Source of the DNA: a virus
DNA length: 37,176 nt
Reading direction: 5' to 3' (one strand)
IMG/VR virus record: IMGVR_UViG_3300050035_000593
Span: 1-37,176 of that record
Numbering within the stretch: position 1 is the first letter of the stretch; each line of letters opens with the position of its first letter. The notes below the pieces were generated by a model that did not search any database, had not been told where the DNA came from, and worked only from the letters and a program-made list of their open reading frames with translations. The position numbers and the translations under genes were made by a program. Positions 13,951-21,426 of this stretch are shown in pieces.

Positions 13951-14794
13951 TTTCTATAAAATTAACACATTTCAATATAACATTTTCTTTATTTTCAATA
14001 TATTCACTTTCCCAAACAATTTTTATATCATATCCACCATCTTTTGCTTTTTGTATTTTAATTTCATCTTCTTTCCAAATATCTTCGGCTTTTCTATTAA
14101 TGAATTTTAATGGAATATCCGAAGATTTATATTTTTGGGGATTTGCATGAAATTTATCACCATTAAATTCAATAATCTTTTTCACGTCTTCAACAACAAA
14201 ATCAAAATTACATGCATGAATACCACAACTAAATTCATGATTAAATTCTCCAAAATATATTTTATTGTATTTAACAGTTAATTTTTCACATATCTTCCAA
14301 AATAATTCTTGAGAAATAGGTGACCAATTATTTTTATTTGATAGATTATATTTTCTAAAATAAGATTTTTTTGATGTATTTTCACTTCGTTCACAATATT
14401 TTATATTTCCTTCAACATCACCATATTTTTTTATAAACCAAGGCAATGAAAAAACGCCTATCATGCTTTTTCTAAAATTTTCATACTGCTCAGTACTTAA
14501 TCTTTCCTTTTTCGTACCAATTAGATTGCTTTGAGCATTACTTAATCTAATTGATTTTAAAATTTTCCTTTCCCCTCTTTTACTGTCCCATTCAATATTG
14601 ATTTTATCAACATCAATATTGAGATAATTTAATAGATAATCTTGATATAGCATTCCATTATGCTTATTAAGTAAATGGGATGCTATACCGGATGCACTTT
14701 TAAATTCTATTCCACAAATCTTACAAATAAATGGTGGAAGAATTTTAATTTTTACTTTGGTTTTATATCGTTTTTTTGAACAAATTTTATTCAT
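13934..14794 (-). CDS. Homing endonuclease: zinc finger plus Vsr-like nuclease
   Basis: With the start at 14794 (MNKICSKKRYK) the protein has 286 residues. It opens with a basic segment and a C2H2-type finger (ICKICGIEF ... SHLLNKH), then a long linker, and ends with a nuclease domain: FDFVVEDVKKIIEFNGDKFHANP, then WKEDEIKIQKAKDGGYDIKIVWESE. The Asp, Glu and His of this part match Vsr-type (EDxHD) homing endonucleases. It is Lys-rich, unlike its neighbours. It overlaps the gene upstream by 8 bases and the HD gene by 17 bases, as expected for an insertion that kept both. Confidence 0.8.
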   Translation of the reverse strand: MNKICSKKRYKTKVKIKILPPFICKICGIEFKSASGIASHLLNKHNGMLYQDYLLNYLNIDVDKINIEWDSKRGERKILKSIRLSNAQSNLIGTKKERLSTEQYENFRKSMIGVFSLPWFIKKYGDVEGNIKYCERSENTSKKSYFRKYNLSNKNNWSPISQELFWKICEKLTVKYNKIYFGEFNHEFSCGIHACNFDFVVEDVKKIIEFNGDKFHANPQKYKSSDIPLKFINRKAEDIWKEDEIKIQKAKDGGYDIKIVWESEYIENKENVILKCVNFIENECAN

Positions 14795-15203
14795 TTTTTG
14801 GTTCTTTATAAAATTCTGTTGGGTTTTCTTCATCGATTTCAAATCCCCAATATCCGTAATAAAAATTCTGTAATTGATGAACGTATTTGATGTGTTCTAA
14901 AATTGTTTTTACTCCACCCATGCCATGATATACAGTTATGGCTTTATTGTATTCGATTATTCTTATACCGGGTGCTTCTGCAATCCAATCATAATTTGTA
15001 CGGGTTGTTGATGTAGGTATAACAATCTCTGTATTCATTTTAAGTGTCTTGCACCATTCTAAAGTAATTGGGATACCAACCATAAAGTGCCAATATCCTA
15101 AATCATCATATTTAACACGATAGAAAGGTTCAAGTGCTCTTCCTCTGGAAGAGAACTCAAACTCTTTCACGTAATTGCCTTCACGTATATCATTTAGCTT
15201 CAT
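14787..15203 (-). CDS. Conserved Bacteroidota phage protein (YVHQLQN type)
   Basis: A 138-residue protein. The order 'RxGNYV ... IPITLEWCKTL ... KYVHQLQNFYYGYWG' is that of a protein common in Bacteroidota phages and prophages, usually with 'PIPLTEEWLxKFGF' and 'KYVHQLQNLYFALTGxEL'. Its function is unknown to me. The stop lies inside the first codons of the homing endonuclease gene, and the start shares a base with the kinase gene's stop. Confidence 0.7.
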   Translation of the reverse strand: MKLNDIREGNYVKEFEFSSRGRALEPFYRVKYDDLGYWHFMVGIPITLEWCKTLKMNTEIVIPTSTTRTNYDWIAEAPGIRIIEYNKAITVYHGMGGVKTILEHIKYVHQLQNFYYGYWGFEIDEENPTEFYKEPKNE

Positions 15204-15598
15204 TATAGTTCGATGTTATTTATCAAACGGTTCTTGAACTTCTCAAGAGTTTCTTCTGAAACACCATGAGTGTTCTGACCGCCATGACGGTTTTCAACAA
15301 TTAATGAGAAATACTTATAACCGAACTGTCGTGCTAAGTCTTCGTATGGACGTAATTCTCGTGCAGACGTAAATGTGTTAGCAACAACAATTATATCAAT
15401 TTGCTTCTTCATGAATCTCCTGCATTTACGTTCACACCAACAGTGAGCTGCATAGAGTTTACCTACATTCCACACGTACTTACCATTATGCATAAAGTAA
15501 TCATCAGCGCAACACACTGCTTTAATTCCAAGTGCTTCTGCCAATGATGATTTTCCGCTGCCAGGTAATCCACGTAATATGATAAGTGCTTTCTTCAT
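15203..15598 (-). CDS. Polynucleotide kinase-like P-loop protein
   Basis: A 131-residue protein with Walker A GLPGSGKSS (10-18), then CCADDYFMHNGKYVWN, then a helix with AHCWCERKCRRFM, then IIVVANTFT and an NRHGG lid. This is the order of the AAA_33 / Pnkp 5'-kinase family (DDYF ... W ... AH ... C ... V.N). It probably phosphorylates a 5'-OH of RNA or DNA. It lacks the T4 Pnkp phosphatase domain; a separate HAD phosphatase is at 30968-31567. It is the first gene after the promoter at 15605-15634. Confidence 0.75.
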   Translation of the reverse strand: MKKALIILRGLPGSGKSSLAEALGIKAVCCADDYFMHNGKYVWNVGKLYAAHCWCERKCRRFMKKQIDIIVVANTFTSARELRPYEDLARQFGYKYFSLIVENRHGGQNTHGVSEETLEKFKNRLINNIEL

Positions 15599-15604
15599 AG
15601 TGCA

Positions 15605-15634
15605 ATTATACGTAAAATCTATGAAAATGTTACA
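15605..15634 (-). promoter_or_regulatory. Phage promoter element, copy 5
   Basis: Minus strand: TGTAACATTTT, 9 bases, TACGTATAAT. The end of the box is 6 bases from the ATG of the kinase gene (15598). The TAA in TGTAAC is the stop of the gene at 15630-15848. Confidence 0.8.
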
Positions 15635-15848
15635 CTAATACGAAGTTTTTTTCAAGAAAGGTTTCAAGAGACTCATATATTTCGGGATGTTTTTCCCAAT
15701 ATATTACCGTATTAATCAGTTCTTCAGTGGCTTCCTGTCCCTCTTTATTTCTTATTTTGAATTTCTCTTTTAATGGTTGAACTAAGTTTGGCAGACCATT
15801 AACGTCTTCCAATCTTTGCTCCATGATAAAATTAAGTATTTCTTTCAT
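15630..15848 (-). CDS. Small hypothetical protein ending inside a promoter
   Basis: A 72-residue soluble helical protein (MKEILNFIMEQRLEDVNGL), started one base after the upstream stop. It is the last gene of a short run, and its stop codon is part of the next promoter. No family recognised. Confidence 0.55.
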   Translation of the reverse strand: MKEILNFIMEQRLEDVNGLPNLVQPLKEKFKIRNKEGQEATEELINTVIYWEKHPEIYESLETFLEKNFVLV

Positions 15849-15849
15849 A

Positions 15850-16134
15850 TCAATTCTGATTTTCTGTTGGTGTTTCTTTATCGAAAATACCGTCTGCTTC
15901 ACCCATCTTATTATAATATTCTATACAGCCGGGTGTGGCAGGATAAAAACGTAGTTCGTCTACAATATCTTCCATTCCAAATTGTGGGTCATTACGAAGT
16001 TCTTCTTTTATGTGGTCGGCATCTGCATCCGTTGGCTTTTTCCAATAACCGACAAAATGAATAATTGTATAGTTATCGTCATTAGTTTGTTCGTTTGGAT
16101 TAATGACCATTATGCCATACTTAAATTTCTTCAT
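15850..16134 (-). CDS. Small hypothetical protein
   Basis: A 94-residue acidic soluble protein (MKKFKYGIMVINPNEQTND...), with a KPTDADADHIKEEL helix. Alternation suggests a small alpha/beta fold. No family recognised. Confidence 0.55.
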   Translation of the reverse strand: MKKFKYGIMVINPNEQTNDDNYTIIHFVGYWKKPTDADADHIKEELRNDPQFGMEDIVDELRFYPATPGCIEYYNKMGEADGIFDKETPTENQN

Positions 16135-16137
16135 ATA

Positions 16138-16242
16138 TTATTTGATTATTCCCTTACTTGCCAATATTCCGTATGCGATACAATATATTATACATAATAT
16201 TGGAAACCAGAAGAATTTAATTATTTCAATAGTTTTTTTCAT
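16138..16242 (-). CDS. Small single-pass membrane protein
   Basis: A 34-residue protein MKKTIEIIKFFWFPILCII followed by YCIAYGILASKGIIK. Almost all of it is one hydrophobic helix with Lys at both ends. The ATG lies 6 bases after the TATAAC of the promoter at 16249-16278, which strongly supports it as a gene. Confidence 0.6.
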   Translation of the reverse strand: MKKTIEIIKFFWFPILCIIYCIAYGILASKGIIK

Positions 16243-16248
16243 AATATA

Positions 16249-16278
16249 GTTATACGAATAATATTTAAAATTGTTACA
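16249..16278 (-). promoter_or_regulatory. Phage promoter element, copy 6 (diverged)
   Basis: Minus strand: TGTAAC, then AATTTT, about 9 bases, then TTCGTATAAC. It differs from the consensus at two positions. The 79 bases between it and the NADAR gene end (16279-16357) hold a half of a GC-rich terminator string but no clear hairpin. Confidence 0.7.
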
Positions 16279-16357
16279 AATATATAAAATTTATGAATAG
16301 CATGAAGGGTAGAAATGCACTGAAAAACAAAAAAGAGCCGTTTAATGAAAAAATAAT

Positions 16358-16852
16358 TTACTGATTTTTTCGTATCTCATTTCTCACCATCATTAATGCT
16401 TTACCTAAAAGGTTCTGACCTTTCCATTTACTTTCGTCAAGAACGTCATCGTCTTCCCAATGCAACCCAATTCCCCAAATAGTATCATACGGACTGGCTT
16501 CGACAATTATCTTGTCTTCTGTTGATAATAATAATGCCTTAAGTCTTGGACTCTGACTGTATTTGGCATAGTTAACATCAACCATAAATTGAAAATTAAC
16601 CTGTGACCATTTCTCTACGTCAAAACCCTTTACTTGTCTTCCCAATTTCTTGTTTTCTTTTGGGTTGGATGTTTCAACTATTTTCTTGGCAATTTCCATG
16701 TCGCCAAAGTATACGGCTTTTTCCCACATGAACGCCTGTTCACTGTTGAAAAACGTAATGCCTTTATACTTTATGAATGGTACTCTACATTCATACCAAT
16801 TGGAGAGTTCCGACCCCCAAAAGAATACGTATTTATCTGTTACTCTTTCCAT
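16358..16852 (-). CDS. NADAR (YbiA/DUF1768) family protein
   Basis: A 164-residue protein with the whole NADAR layout: FFWGSELSNWY (10-20), ITFFNSEQAFMWEKA (32-46), ASPYDTIWGIGL (119-130) and WKGQNLLGKALMMVR (143-157). NADAR domains act on N-glycosidic bonds; members hydrolyse riboflavin intermediates, and some remove ADP-ribose from guanine in DNA, reversing DarT-type modification. In a phage this could be counter-defence or NAD/nucleotide metabolism. The gene belongs to a two-gene run behind the host-type promoter at 16969-16999. Confidence 0.85.
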   Translation of the reverse strand: MERVTDKYVFFWGSELSNWYECRVPFIKYKGITFFNSEQAFMWEKAVYFGDMEIAKKIVETSNPKENKKLGRQVKGFDVEKWSQVNFQFMVDVNYAKYSQSPRLKALLLSTEDKIIVEASPYDTIWGIGLHWEDDDVLDESKWKGQNLLGKALMMVRNEIRKNQ

Positions 16853-16854
16853 AA

Positions 16855-16944
16855 TTAACTTTGTGTATAAATATATAATACAAATATCAATAAAAGTGCA
16901 ATTGATATTATTATGATGTACTTTCGTTCTTGTTTATTATTCAT
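16855..16944 (-). CDS. Small single-pass membrane protein
   Basis: A 29-residue protein, MNNKQERKYIIIISIALLL followed by IFVLYIYTQS, with a basic N-terminus and a single hydrophobic helix. It ends 2 bases before the NADAR gene and starts 24 bases downstream of a well-matched host-type promoter. Probably real because of this exact fit. Confidence 0.5.
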   Translation of the reverse strand: MNNKQERKYIIIISIALLLIFVLYIYTQS

Positions 16945-16968
16945 TATCTTAGTAATTTTAATTAAAAA

Positions 16969-16999
16969 CAAAAATAATATATTTTTCCGTAAAACCAAA
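16969..16999 (-). promoter_or_regulatory. Host-type (Bacteroidota) promoter
   Basis: Minus strand: TTTG, 19 bases, TATTTTTG, a full match to the Bacteroidota consensus TTTG-N19/21-TAnnTTTG. It should drive the 29-residue membrane protein and NADAR genes. Its TTTG touches the palindrome at 17000-17016. Confidence 0.55.
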
Positions 17000-17016
17000 G
17001 TATTTATCGTAAATAC
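17000..17016. promoter_or_regulatory. 17-bp palindrome, candidate operator
   Basis: GTATTTA, TCG, TAAATAC: two perfect 7-base arms. It lies 10 bases before the start of the ribbon-helix-helix gene and directly beside the -33 box of the divergent promoter. It is a natural binding site for the adjacent regulator. Confidence 0.5.
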
Positions 17017-17025
17017 ATTGTCAAT

Positions 17026-17178
17026 ATGAAAAATAAAGAAATAAAAAAAATGTATTCATTAAGAATACACAAAGAACAAATTGAATATCTACGAGAAGTT
17101 GCAGATAAGAATTTCACCACAGTAACCCAATATATCTTGGACTTAATAAATGCTGATATGAAAATCAATAAGAAATGA
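17026..17178 (+). CDS. Ribbon-helix-helix regulator
   Basis: A 50-residue protein on the plus strand, opposite to its surroundings. MYSLRIHKEQIEYLREVA, then TTVTQYILDLINADMK, is the strand-helix-turn-helix of the MetJ/Arc class: a strand (YSLRI), helix A, and helix B beginning TTVTQY. It should dimerise and bind short inverted repeats. A perfect palindrome lies just upstream (17000-17016). Its TGA overlaps the ATG of the GIY-YIG gene (ATGA), so the two form one cassette. It may repress the nuclease gene and the divergent promoter. Confidence 0.7.
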   Translation: MKNKEIKKMYSLRIHKEQIEYLREVADKNFTTVTQYILDLINADMKINKK

Positions 17179-17771
17179 AAAGACAAATTATAACTGGAAT
17201 ATATAAAATCACTTCACCAAGTGGAGGAATTTATATCGGACAATCTAATGATGTCATAAGAAGAAAGTGGGAATATGCTTCAATAAAATGCCTCGACCAA
17301 CCAAGATTATATAATTCATTAAAAAAGTATGGGTGGAATGCTCATACATTTGAAATAATCTGCGAATGTTTAGAGCCGGAATTAAATGAATTGGAGAAAT
17401 ATTATATTAAGCATTATAGTACTTTTAATACTGAGCACGGCATGAATTTAACCGGGGGCGGTGACCATTTTATACGTTCAGAAGAAACAAAAGAAAAAAT
17501 AAGTAAATCACGTATGGGTATTGTTTATGGTAACGATATTATTGAGAAAACTAAGAAAACAAAAAGAAATAGAACATATGAAAGTCGTGCTGGTAGTTAT
17601 GAAATATATAATCAAAATAACGAATTAATACATAAATTTCGTGGCGATTTTAGAAAAACTTTAGAAAATTTAAATATACCATACAAAAGTTTCAATAGAA
17701 CGCATAATTTCAATAGAAAAATAAAAAAGGGTAATTATATTGGTTGGTATGCAATTAAATTACACATCTAA
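17175..17771 (+). CDS. GIY-YIG homing endonuclease
   Basis: A 198-residue protein. The GIY-YIG core is clear: GIYKIT (8-13), IYIGQSND (19-26), then R29/R30 with KWEYA, a Glu in CECLEPELNELEKYYI (about 63-79), and a 'NLTGGGDHF' segment. The rest (SEETKEKISKSRMG, ending KGNYIGWYAIK) resembles the DNA-binding NUMOD-type tails of segmentally arranged phage homing endonucleases. Such enzymes nick or cut DNA at a homing site and spread with it. It is convergent with the Dda gene and overlaps its end by 12 bases. Confidence 0.85.
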   Translation: MKRQIITGIYKITSPSGGIYIGQSNDVIRRKWEYASIKCLDQPRLYNSLKKYGWNAHTFEIICECLEPELNELEKYYIKHYSTFNTEHGMNLTGGGDHFIRSEETKEKISKSRMGIVYGNDIIEKTKKTKRNRTYESRAGSYEIYNQNNELIHKFRGDFRKTLENLNIPYKSFNRTHNFNRKIKKGNYIGWYAIKLHI

Positions 17772-19322
17772 TTTGGTAGTTAACACCACTGCCGAAATTG
17801 CGGGTCTTGTCAGTGCAGTATATTTCAACTGATTTCTTTCCTTTAATATCCAATTCTCATTAATATCATTCTCCATCACCATAACATATTGATATGTAGA
17901 GCCTTGCGCTTTATGACATGTTATGGCGTAGCCATAATCTAAGTCTTTCTTTATAGTATCAGAAGAACTACGAAGAGTTCCGTTACGAAATTTTTCAATA
18001 GACACCATAATAATATTGTGCCTACGAAATTCATAGTATTTATTCCACATTTTTTTATTCGACATTCCCATATCTCGGAAAAAGTCATGCATTTCGGCAT
18101 ACTGATGTAAATTAGCGTGGTCATTAGAATCTACAACAAAAACGTCAACAAACTTAAATTTGCCGTGTGTTAAATTTTCCCTAAGTTTAACCATCCAACC
18201 CTTAATTTCATAATGGTTCTCTTCTAAGTTACCCTTTTCCATTACACGGTAATCTGCACTGTTTTCAATAATATTATATCTTTGGTTCTCTGAACTGACA
18301 CTTCTATATGCCATTAAAACATCACCTACTTCTATTACATCTTTTTTTTCTATTCCAAGTAGTTCAGTTCGGATGATTTTATTTGCAGCCATAACAGTGC
18401 TATTTTTCCAAGCAATGAGTTTAAGTAAATCCGTATCTTTTTTATACTCATCACTTTTGAATTTCTCCATCATTCTCTGACGAAATTCTGCTTTATTAAC
18501 AGTAAAGATAACACCTTCGCCCAAATTGTTCATATTACTTTTTCTCAAAAAACCACCGTCAAGCCTATTTAGATTGTTTCTAAGAGCATCATATATAAAG
18601 GCAAGAGGATTGGTATCATTCTGTCTTTCAATCTTTGTAAGCCAATGAATTTCAATATTATTTTGTGTGAATACAACCGATTCTTTTTCACCTACAGGCG
18701 GGAGTTGCGCTGGGTCGCCCATGAATAATATTTTGGTTCGACTACCTTCTGTGAGTTTCTTAATAAGTTCAAAGAGTTCTTTATTAATCATAGATGCTTC
18801 GTCAATAATAACGAAATTATAGTCTGTGATTCTAGGTATTGCAATTGGATTGAAAATAGGTGAGTTTGGGTTGAATTCGTCTAAATTTACATCTGGACGT
18901 AATCCACAAAGTGCATGAAGGGTTTGTCCTTCCTCACCAGTGAGATTCATTACGACCTTTTTGGCTTTATGCGTTGGTGCACTGACTACGACACCCCAAT
19001 TATATTCATCGAGAATTTTCTTAACACAAGTACTTTTACCAGTACCTGCATAACCCGCCAATGTAAAAAAATTATCACTTTCCTTTTTCATCCATTTGCG
19101 AATTTTATTAACGCCTTCGTATTGTTCGGCATTGAAAGTGATTAACTTACCGCTTGGCAATAATAGTTGGTCATCCCTATCAGTTAATGTTTTGACGTTC
19201 TGACTACCTCTTAAAAGCGTATCTAAATCGCCTAACTTAAATTCTTTCGATATACTCTTTATTATTGCTTTGCGTGGACGACTATCGAATCTGTCTCGAA
19301 GGTCTTTGAAATCATCCTTCAT
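17760..19322 (-). CDS. dda: Dda-like SF1B DNA helicase
   Basis: A 520-residue protein. Walker A GYAGTGKST (90-98), Walker B IIDEAS (172-177), motif III GDPAQLPPV (202-210), and in the C-terminal part YGYAITCHKAQGSTY and KYTALTRP, which match the UvrD_C_2 / RecD2-Dda type. T4 Dda is a 5'-3' helicase for replication start and recombination. About 60 extra residues precede the helicase core and their role is unknown. The start (ATG 19322) overlaps the MmcB-like gene by 4 bases, so replication/repair genes are coupled. Confidence 0.9.
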   Translation of the reverse strand: MKDDFKDLRDRFDSRPRKAIIKSISKEFKLGDLDTLLRGSQNVKTLTDRDDQLLLPSGKLITFNAEQYEGVNKIRKWMKKESDNFFTLAGYAGTGKSTCVKKILDEYNWGVVVSAPTHKAKKVVMNLTGEEGQTLHALCGLRPDVNLDEFNPNSPIFNPIAIPRITDYNFVIIDEASMINKELFELIKKLTEGSRTKILFMGDPAQLPPVGEKESVVFTQNNIEIHWLTKIERQNDTNPLAFIYDALRNNLNRLDGGFLRKSNMNNLGEGVIFTVNKAEFRQRMMEKFKSDEYKKDTDLLKLIAWKNSTVMAANKIIRTELLGIEKKDVIEVGDVLMAYRSVSSENQRYNIIENSADYRVMEKGNLEENHYEIKGWMVKLRENLTHGKFKFVDVFVVDSNDHANLHQYAEMHDFFRDMGMSNKKMWNKYYEFRRHNIIMVSIEKFRNGTLRSSSDTIKKDLDYGYAITCHKAQGSTYQYVMVMENDINENWILKERNQLKYTALTRPAISAVVLTTKLDV

Positions 19323-19885
19323 TTAGTTGCAGCTTTAAGAATCTTAACAAGTTTTTTTAGTTGCTTTAAATTACGAAATTGAATTTCAGGTATTTCATAT
19401 AATTCAACTTCATATCCACCCTTGATTTTTTCATCGTTACTGCATGAAATAAGTACTCCCTTTTTATCACGTGTTTCAAATACATAATAATGATATTCAC
19501 TATCTAATGCACTTGCACCTTCCCAACTTCCTCTTTCACATGTTAATATTCCCGCTTCTTTCGGTATAATATCTTTACATTTTTCATACAATGTTTCCGG
19601 CATTGCATAGTAAAAATAAGTTATTCTTCCCGCTCTGTCCTTATGGTCGTGTCCTTTTTTAAAGTCTGCAAGTAAATCTGACTTGCTTATTTTAATTTCT
19701 ATCTCTGTTGCAATTCCTGCTTTTGTTACTATAAACATATCGCATTCGTGCATCCAGTGGAATCCCCAACTGATATTCGGTACGATTATGTTTTTTCTTA
19801 CTCCGTAGTATTTTGCTATCGCTACTTCAATATCAATTGTTTTTATTGGTTTTACTTTCGGTTTTACCGTTCTCTTTACTGCCAC
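19319..19885 (-). CDS. MmcB-like PD-(D/E)XK nuclease
   Basis: A 188-residue protein. SWGFHWMHECDMFIVTKAG, then EIEIKISKSDLLADFKKG, places Glu47, Asp49, Glu63 and Lys65 as a PD-(D/E)XK centre, in the layout of the MmcB family of DNA repair proteins. MmcB in Caulobacter is a putative endonuclease of DNA repair; phage members are seen but not characterised to my knowledge. It lies directly upstream of the Dda helicase gene with a 4-base overlap. A basic N-terminal extension precedes the fold. Confidence 0.7.
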   Translation of the reverse strand: MAVKRTVKPKVKPIKTIDIEVAIAKYYGVRKNIIVPNISWGFHWMHECDMFIVTKAGIATEIEIKISKSDLLADFKKGHDHKDRAGRITYFYYAMPETLYEKCKDIIPKEAGILTCERGSWEGASALDSEYHYYVFETRDKKGVLISCSNDEKIKGGYEVELYEIPEIQFRNLKQLKKLVKILKAATK

Positions 19886-19909
19886 TTCTCATATGTATTG
19901 TCTTTAAAG

Positions 19910-20449
19910 TTATTTTTCATTCAATGGAATATCTTGCTTTCTATAGTGTGTTATTTTATATAAAAAGTTAGTCTTACTCAGATGCCAACCATTTTCTTCA
20001 TAAGCTACAAAGTTAGCAAATAATCTGTCAATCGGAAACCTTTTATTACCATTTGGTATATTTATATTTACCCAAGTAATGATACATTCATCACAATAAT
20101 CTAATAATGTGTCATATATCATTGCTCCACCCGCAACAAAAACTTCATGAACATCACAATTTATATTATTTAATTGAGGTAAAATCATATCCAAATCCCG
20201 GAATTGATAAATATCGCAACCAAGGTCAGTTATTGGAACACTGTTGTTTAATACTATATATTCTCTGCCTTCAAATGCTTTGGGTGGAAGAGTTTTAAAT
20301 GTATTATAACCAACAAGAAGCATATGACCCATTGTAGTCTTACGGAAGTGCTGAAAATCTTCTGGGATTCTCCAAGGAATTTCATTATCAATGCCGATAA
20401 CACCATCAACACTGACGGCTGCTATTATGGTTAACTTGCAGTGCTTCAT
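19910..20449 (-). CDS. folA: Dihydrofolate reductase
   Basis: A 179-residue protein. It has LTIIAAVSVDGVIGIDNEIPWRIPED (6-31, Asp/Glu acid and substrate loop, with W), then FRKTTMGHMLLVGYNTFKTLP, and FVAGGAMIYDTLLDYCDE (the GG of the cofactor site). It reduces dihydrofolate with NADPH and supports thymidylate synthesis during phage replication. The ATG is 20449, overlapping the small gene upstream (ATGA). No thymidylate synthase is in the window. Confidence 0.93.
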   Translation of the reverse strand: MKHCKLTIIAAVSVDGVIGIDNEIPWRIPEDFQHFRKTTMGHMLLVGYNTFKTLPPKAFEGREYIVLNNSVPITDLGCDIYQFRDLDMILPQLNNINCDVHEVFVAGGAMIYDTLLDYCDECIITWVNINIPNGNKRFPIDRLFANFVAYEENGWHLSKTNFLYKITHYRKQDIPLNEK

Positions 20450-20529
20450 CCGAATATAAATATATGTCCAAGTATGTATAAAATTATAAGTAAAAATAAT
20501 ATCACACCAAATTTCTGTAAGCGGTTCAT
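20446..20529 (-). CDS. Very small membrane protein
   Basis: A 27-residue open frame, MNRLQKFGVILFLLIILYI then LGHIFIFG, nearly all hydrophobic with a basic start. It ends TGA overlapping the ATG of the DHFR gene. The junction supports it, but a protein this short cannot be confirmed by eye. Confidence 0.4.
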   Translation of the reverse strand: MNRLQKFGVILFLLIILYILGHIFIFG

Positions 20530-20556
20530 GCTAATTTTTATAATTATTTCATAATT

Positions 20557-21153
20557 TTATGCCAACTTCTTATCTTTTATAAGTTCACGTAAAAAAACAT
20601 TCTTCACTCCACCAACGAATCTTACCCATTCCTTATAATAATCCGGAAACATTTCTTGAACAACTTCAACTGGTTTTATTTTGAGATTAACCCATAATTC
20701 CGGATTGTTTTTCAATGCTTCTTCTTTTGCATCGGGATACATTTTAATATCCAAAAGCCAATCAATGAAGTTCGGATAATCCTTTCTGTTAAATACCCGT
20801 TCATCACAAATAAAGCAAACTGCTGTCAATGCATCATTTAAGTCCGGTTCTTGGAAGTATGAGAATGGTATGTCGTTTTCAAGCAAGGAATCCGCTATTT
20901 GGTTAAGACTTCCCATTACAACACCATCAAAGTCTCTGCGTTCATTGGTTGTTCCACCATCGAGAATTACCCACGTTTTATGTTCTCTGACGAACTTAAT
21001 GAATACTTCATCCCCGGCAAACTTGTCGGCATATTCAAGAGCTGCATGCCCTGCTTGAATTGCTTTTTGTATTGGACTTATGTTGTACGGTACAAAGAAG
21101 TACATGCGTAGTTCAAGTACTTCTACTTCACTGTAATTGCTATTATCTCCCAT
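20557..21153 (-). CDS. Peptidyl-tRNA hydrolase PTH2-like protein
   Basis: With the start at 21153 (MGDNSNYSEVEVLELRMYF) the protein has 198 residues; an upstream ATG (21183) would overlap the gene before by 20 bases. QAGHAAL (33-39) is the PTH2 'QxxHA' signature, and WVILDGGTTN, IPFSYFQEPDLNDALTAVCF (96-114) matches the later 'DaG..qi.pgs.Tv' part loosely. PTH2 proteins release peptides from tRNA, although several phage and bacterial relatives have other roles. The C-terminal 80 residues are not part of the usual domain. Confidence 0.5.
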   Translation of the reverse strand: MGDNSNYSEVEVLELRMYFFVPYNISPIQKAIQAGHAALEYADKFAGDEVFIKFVREHKTWVILDGGTTNERRDFDGVVMGSLNQIADSLLENDIPFSYFQEPDLNDALTAVCFICDERVFNRKDYPNFIDWLLDIKMYPDAKEEALKNNPELWVNLKIKPVEVVQEMFPDYYKEWVRFVGGVKNVFLRELIKDKKLA

Positions 21154-21163
21154 TATCGTAAGT

Positions 21164-21415
21164 TTATTTATCGCATCTTTCAATTAATCGTGATTCATCT
21201 ATCCATTCAATAACACAACGAGTTTTTTCAAATATATCATAGCGATATATTATAAGGTATTGTGTTTTTCCAAATAGTAATTTTCTTTTTCTACCGAATG
21301 TAACTGCAGGAAAGGCAAGTACTCCGGGCACATATTCATACCACAGTTTTCTTTTATGATTGACTGCAGGTCTGCTTATGCCAATTGTTAGTTTATTCCA
21401 AATATTTACTCCCAT
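21164..21415 (-). CDS. Small hypothetical protein
   Basis: An 83-residue basic protein (MGVNIWNKLTIGISRPAVN...). The middle, FGRKRKLLFGKTQYLIIYRY, is basic and beta-like. No family recognised. It lies between the overlapping peptide pair and the PTH2-like gene. Confidence 0.55.
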   Translation of the reverse strand: MGVNIWNKLTIGISRPAVNHKRKLWYEYVPGVLAFPAVTFGRKRKLLFGKTQYLIIYRYDIFEKTRCVIEWIDESRLIERCDK

Positions 21416-21426
21416 TGTAGTATTAA

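Noticed and set aside
16293-16364. Short plus-strand open frame (23 residues) and half-terminator near 16335
   Set aside because: No partner arm for the AGAGCCG string and no coding features; the frame runs into the NADAR gene end.
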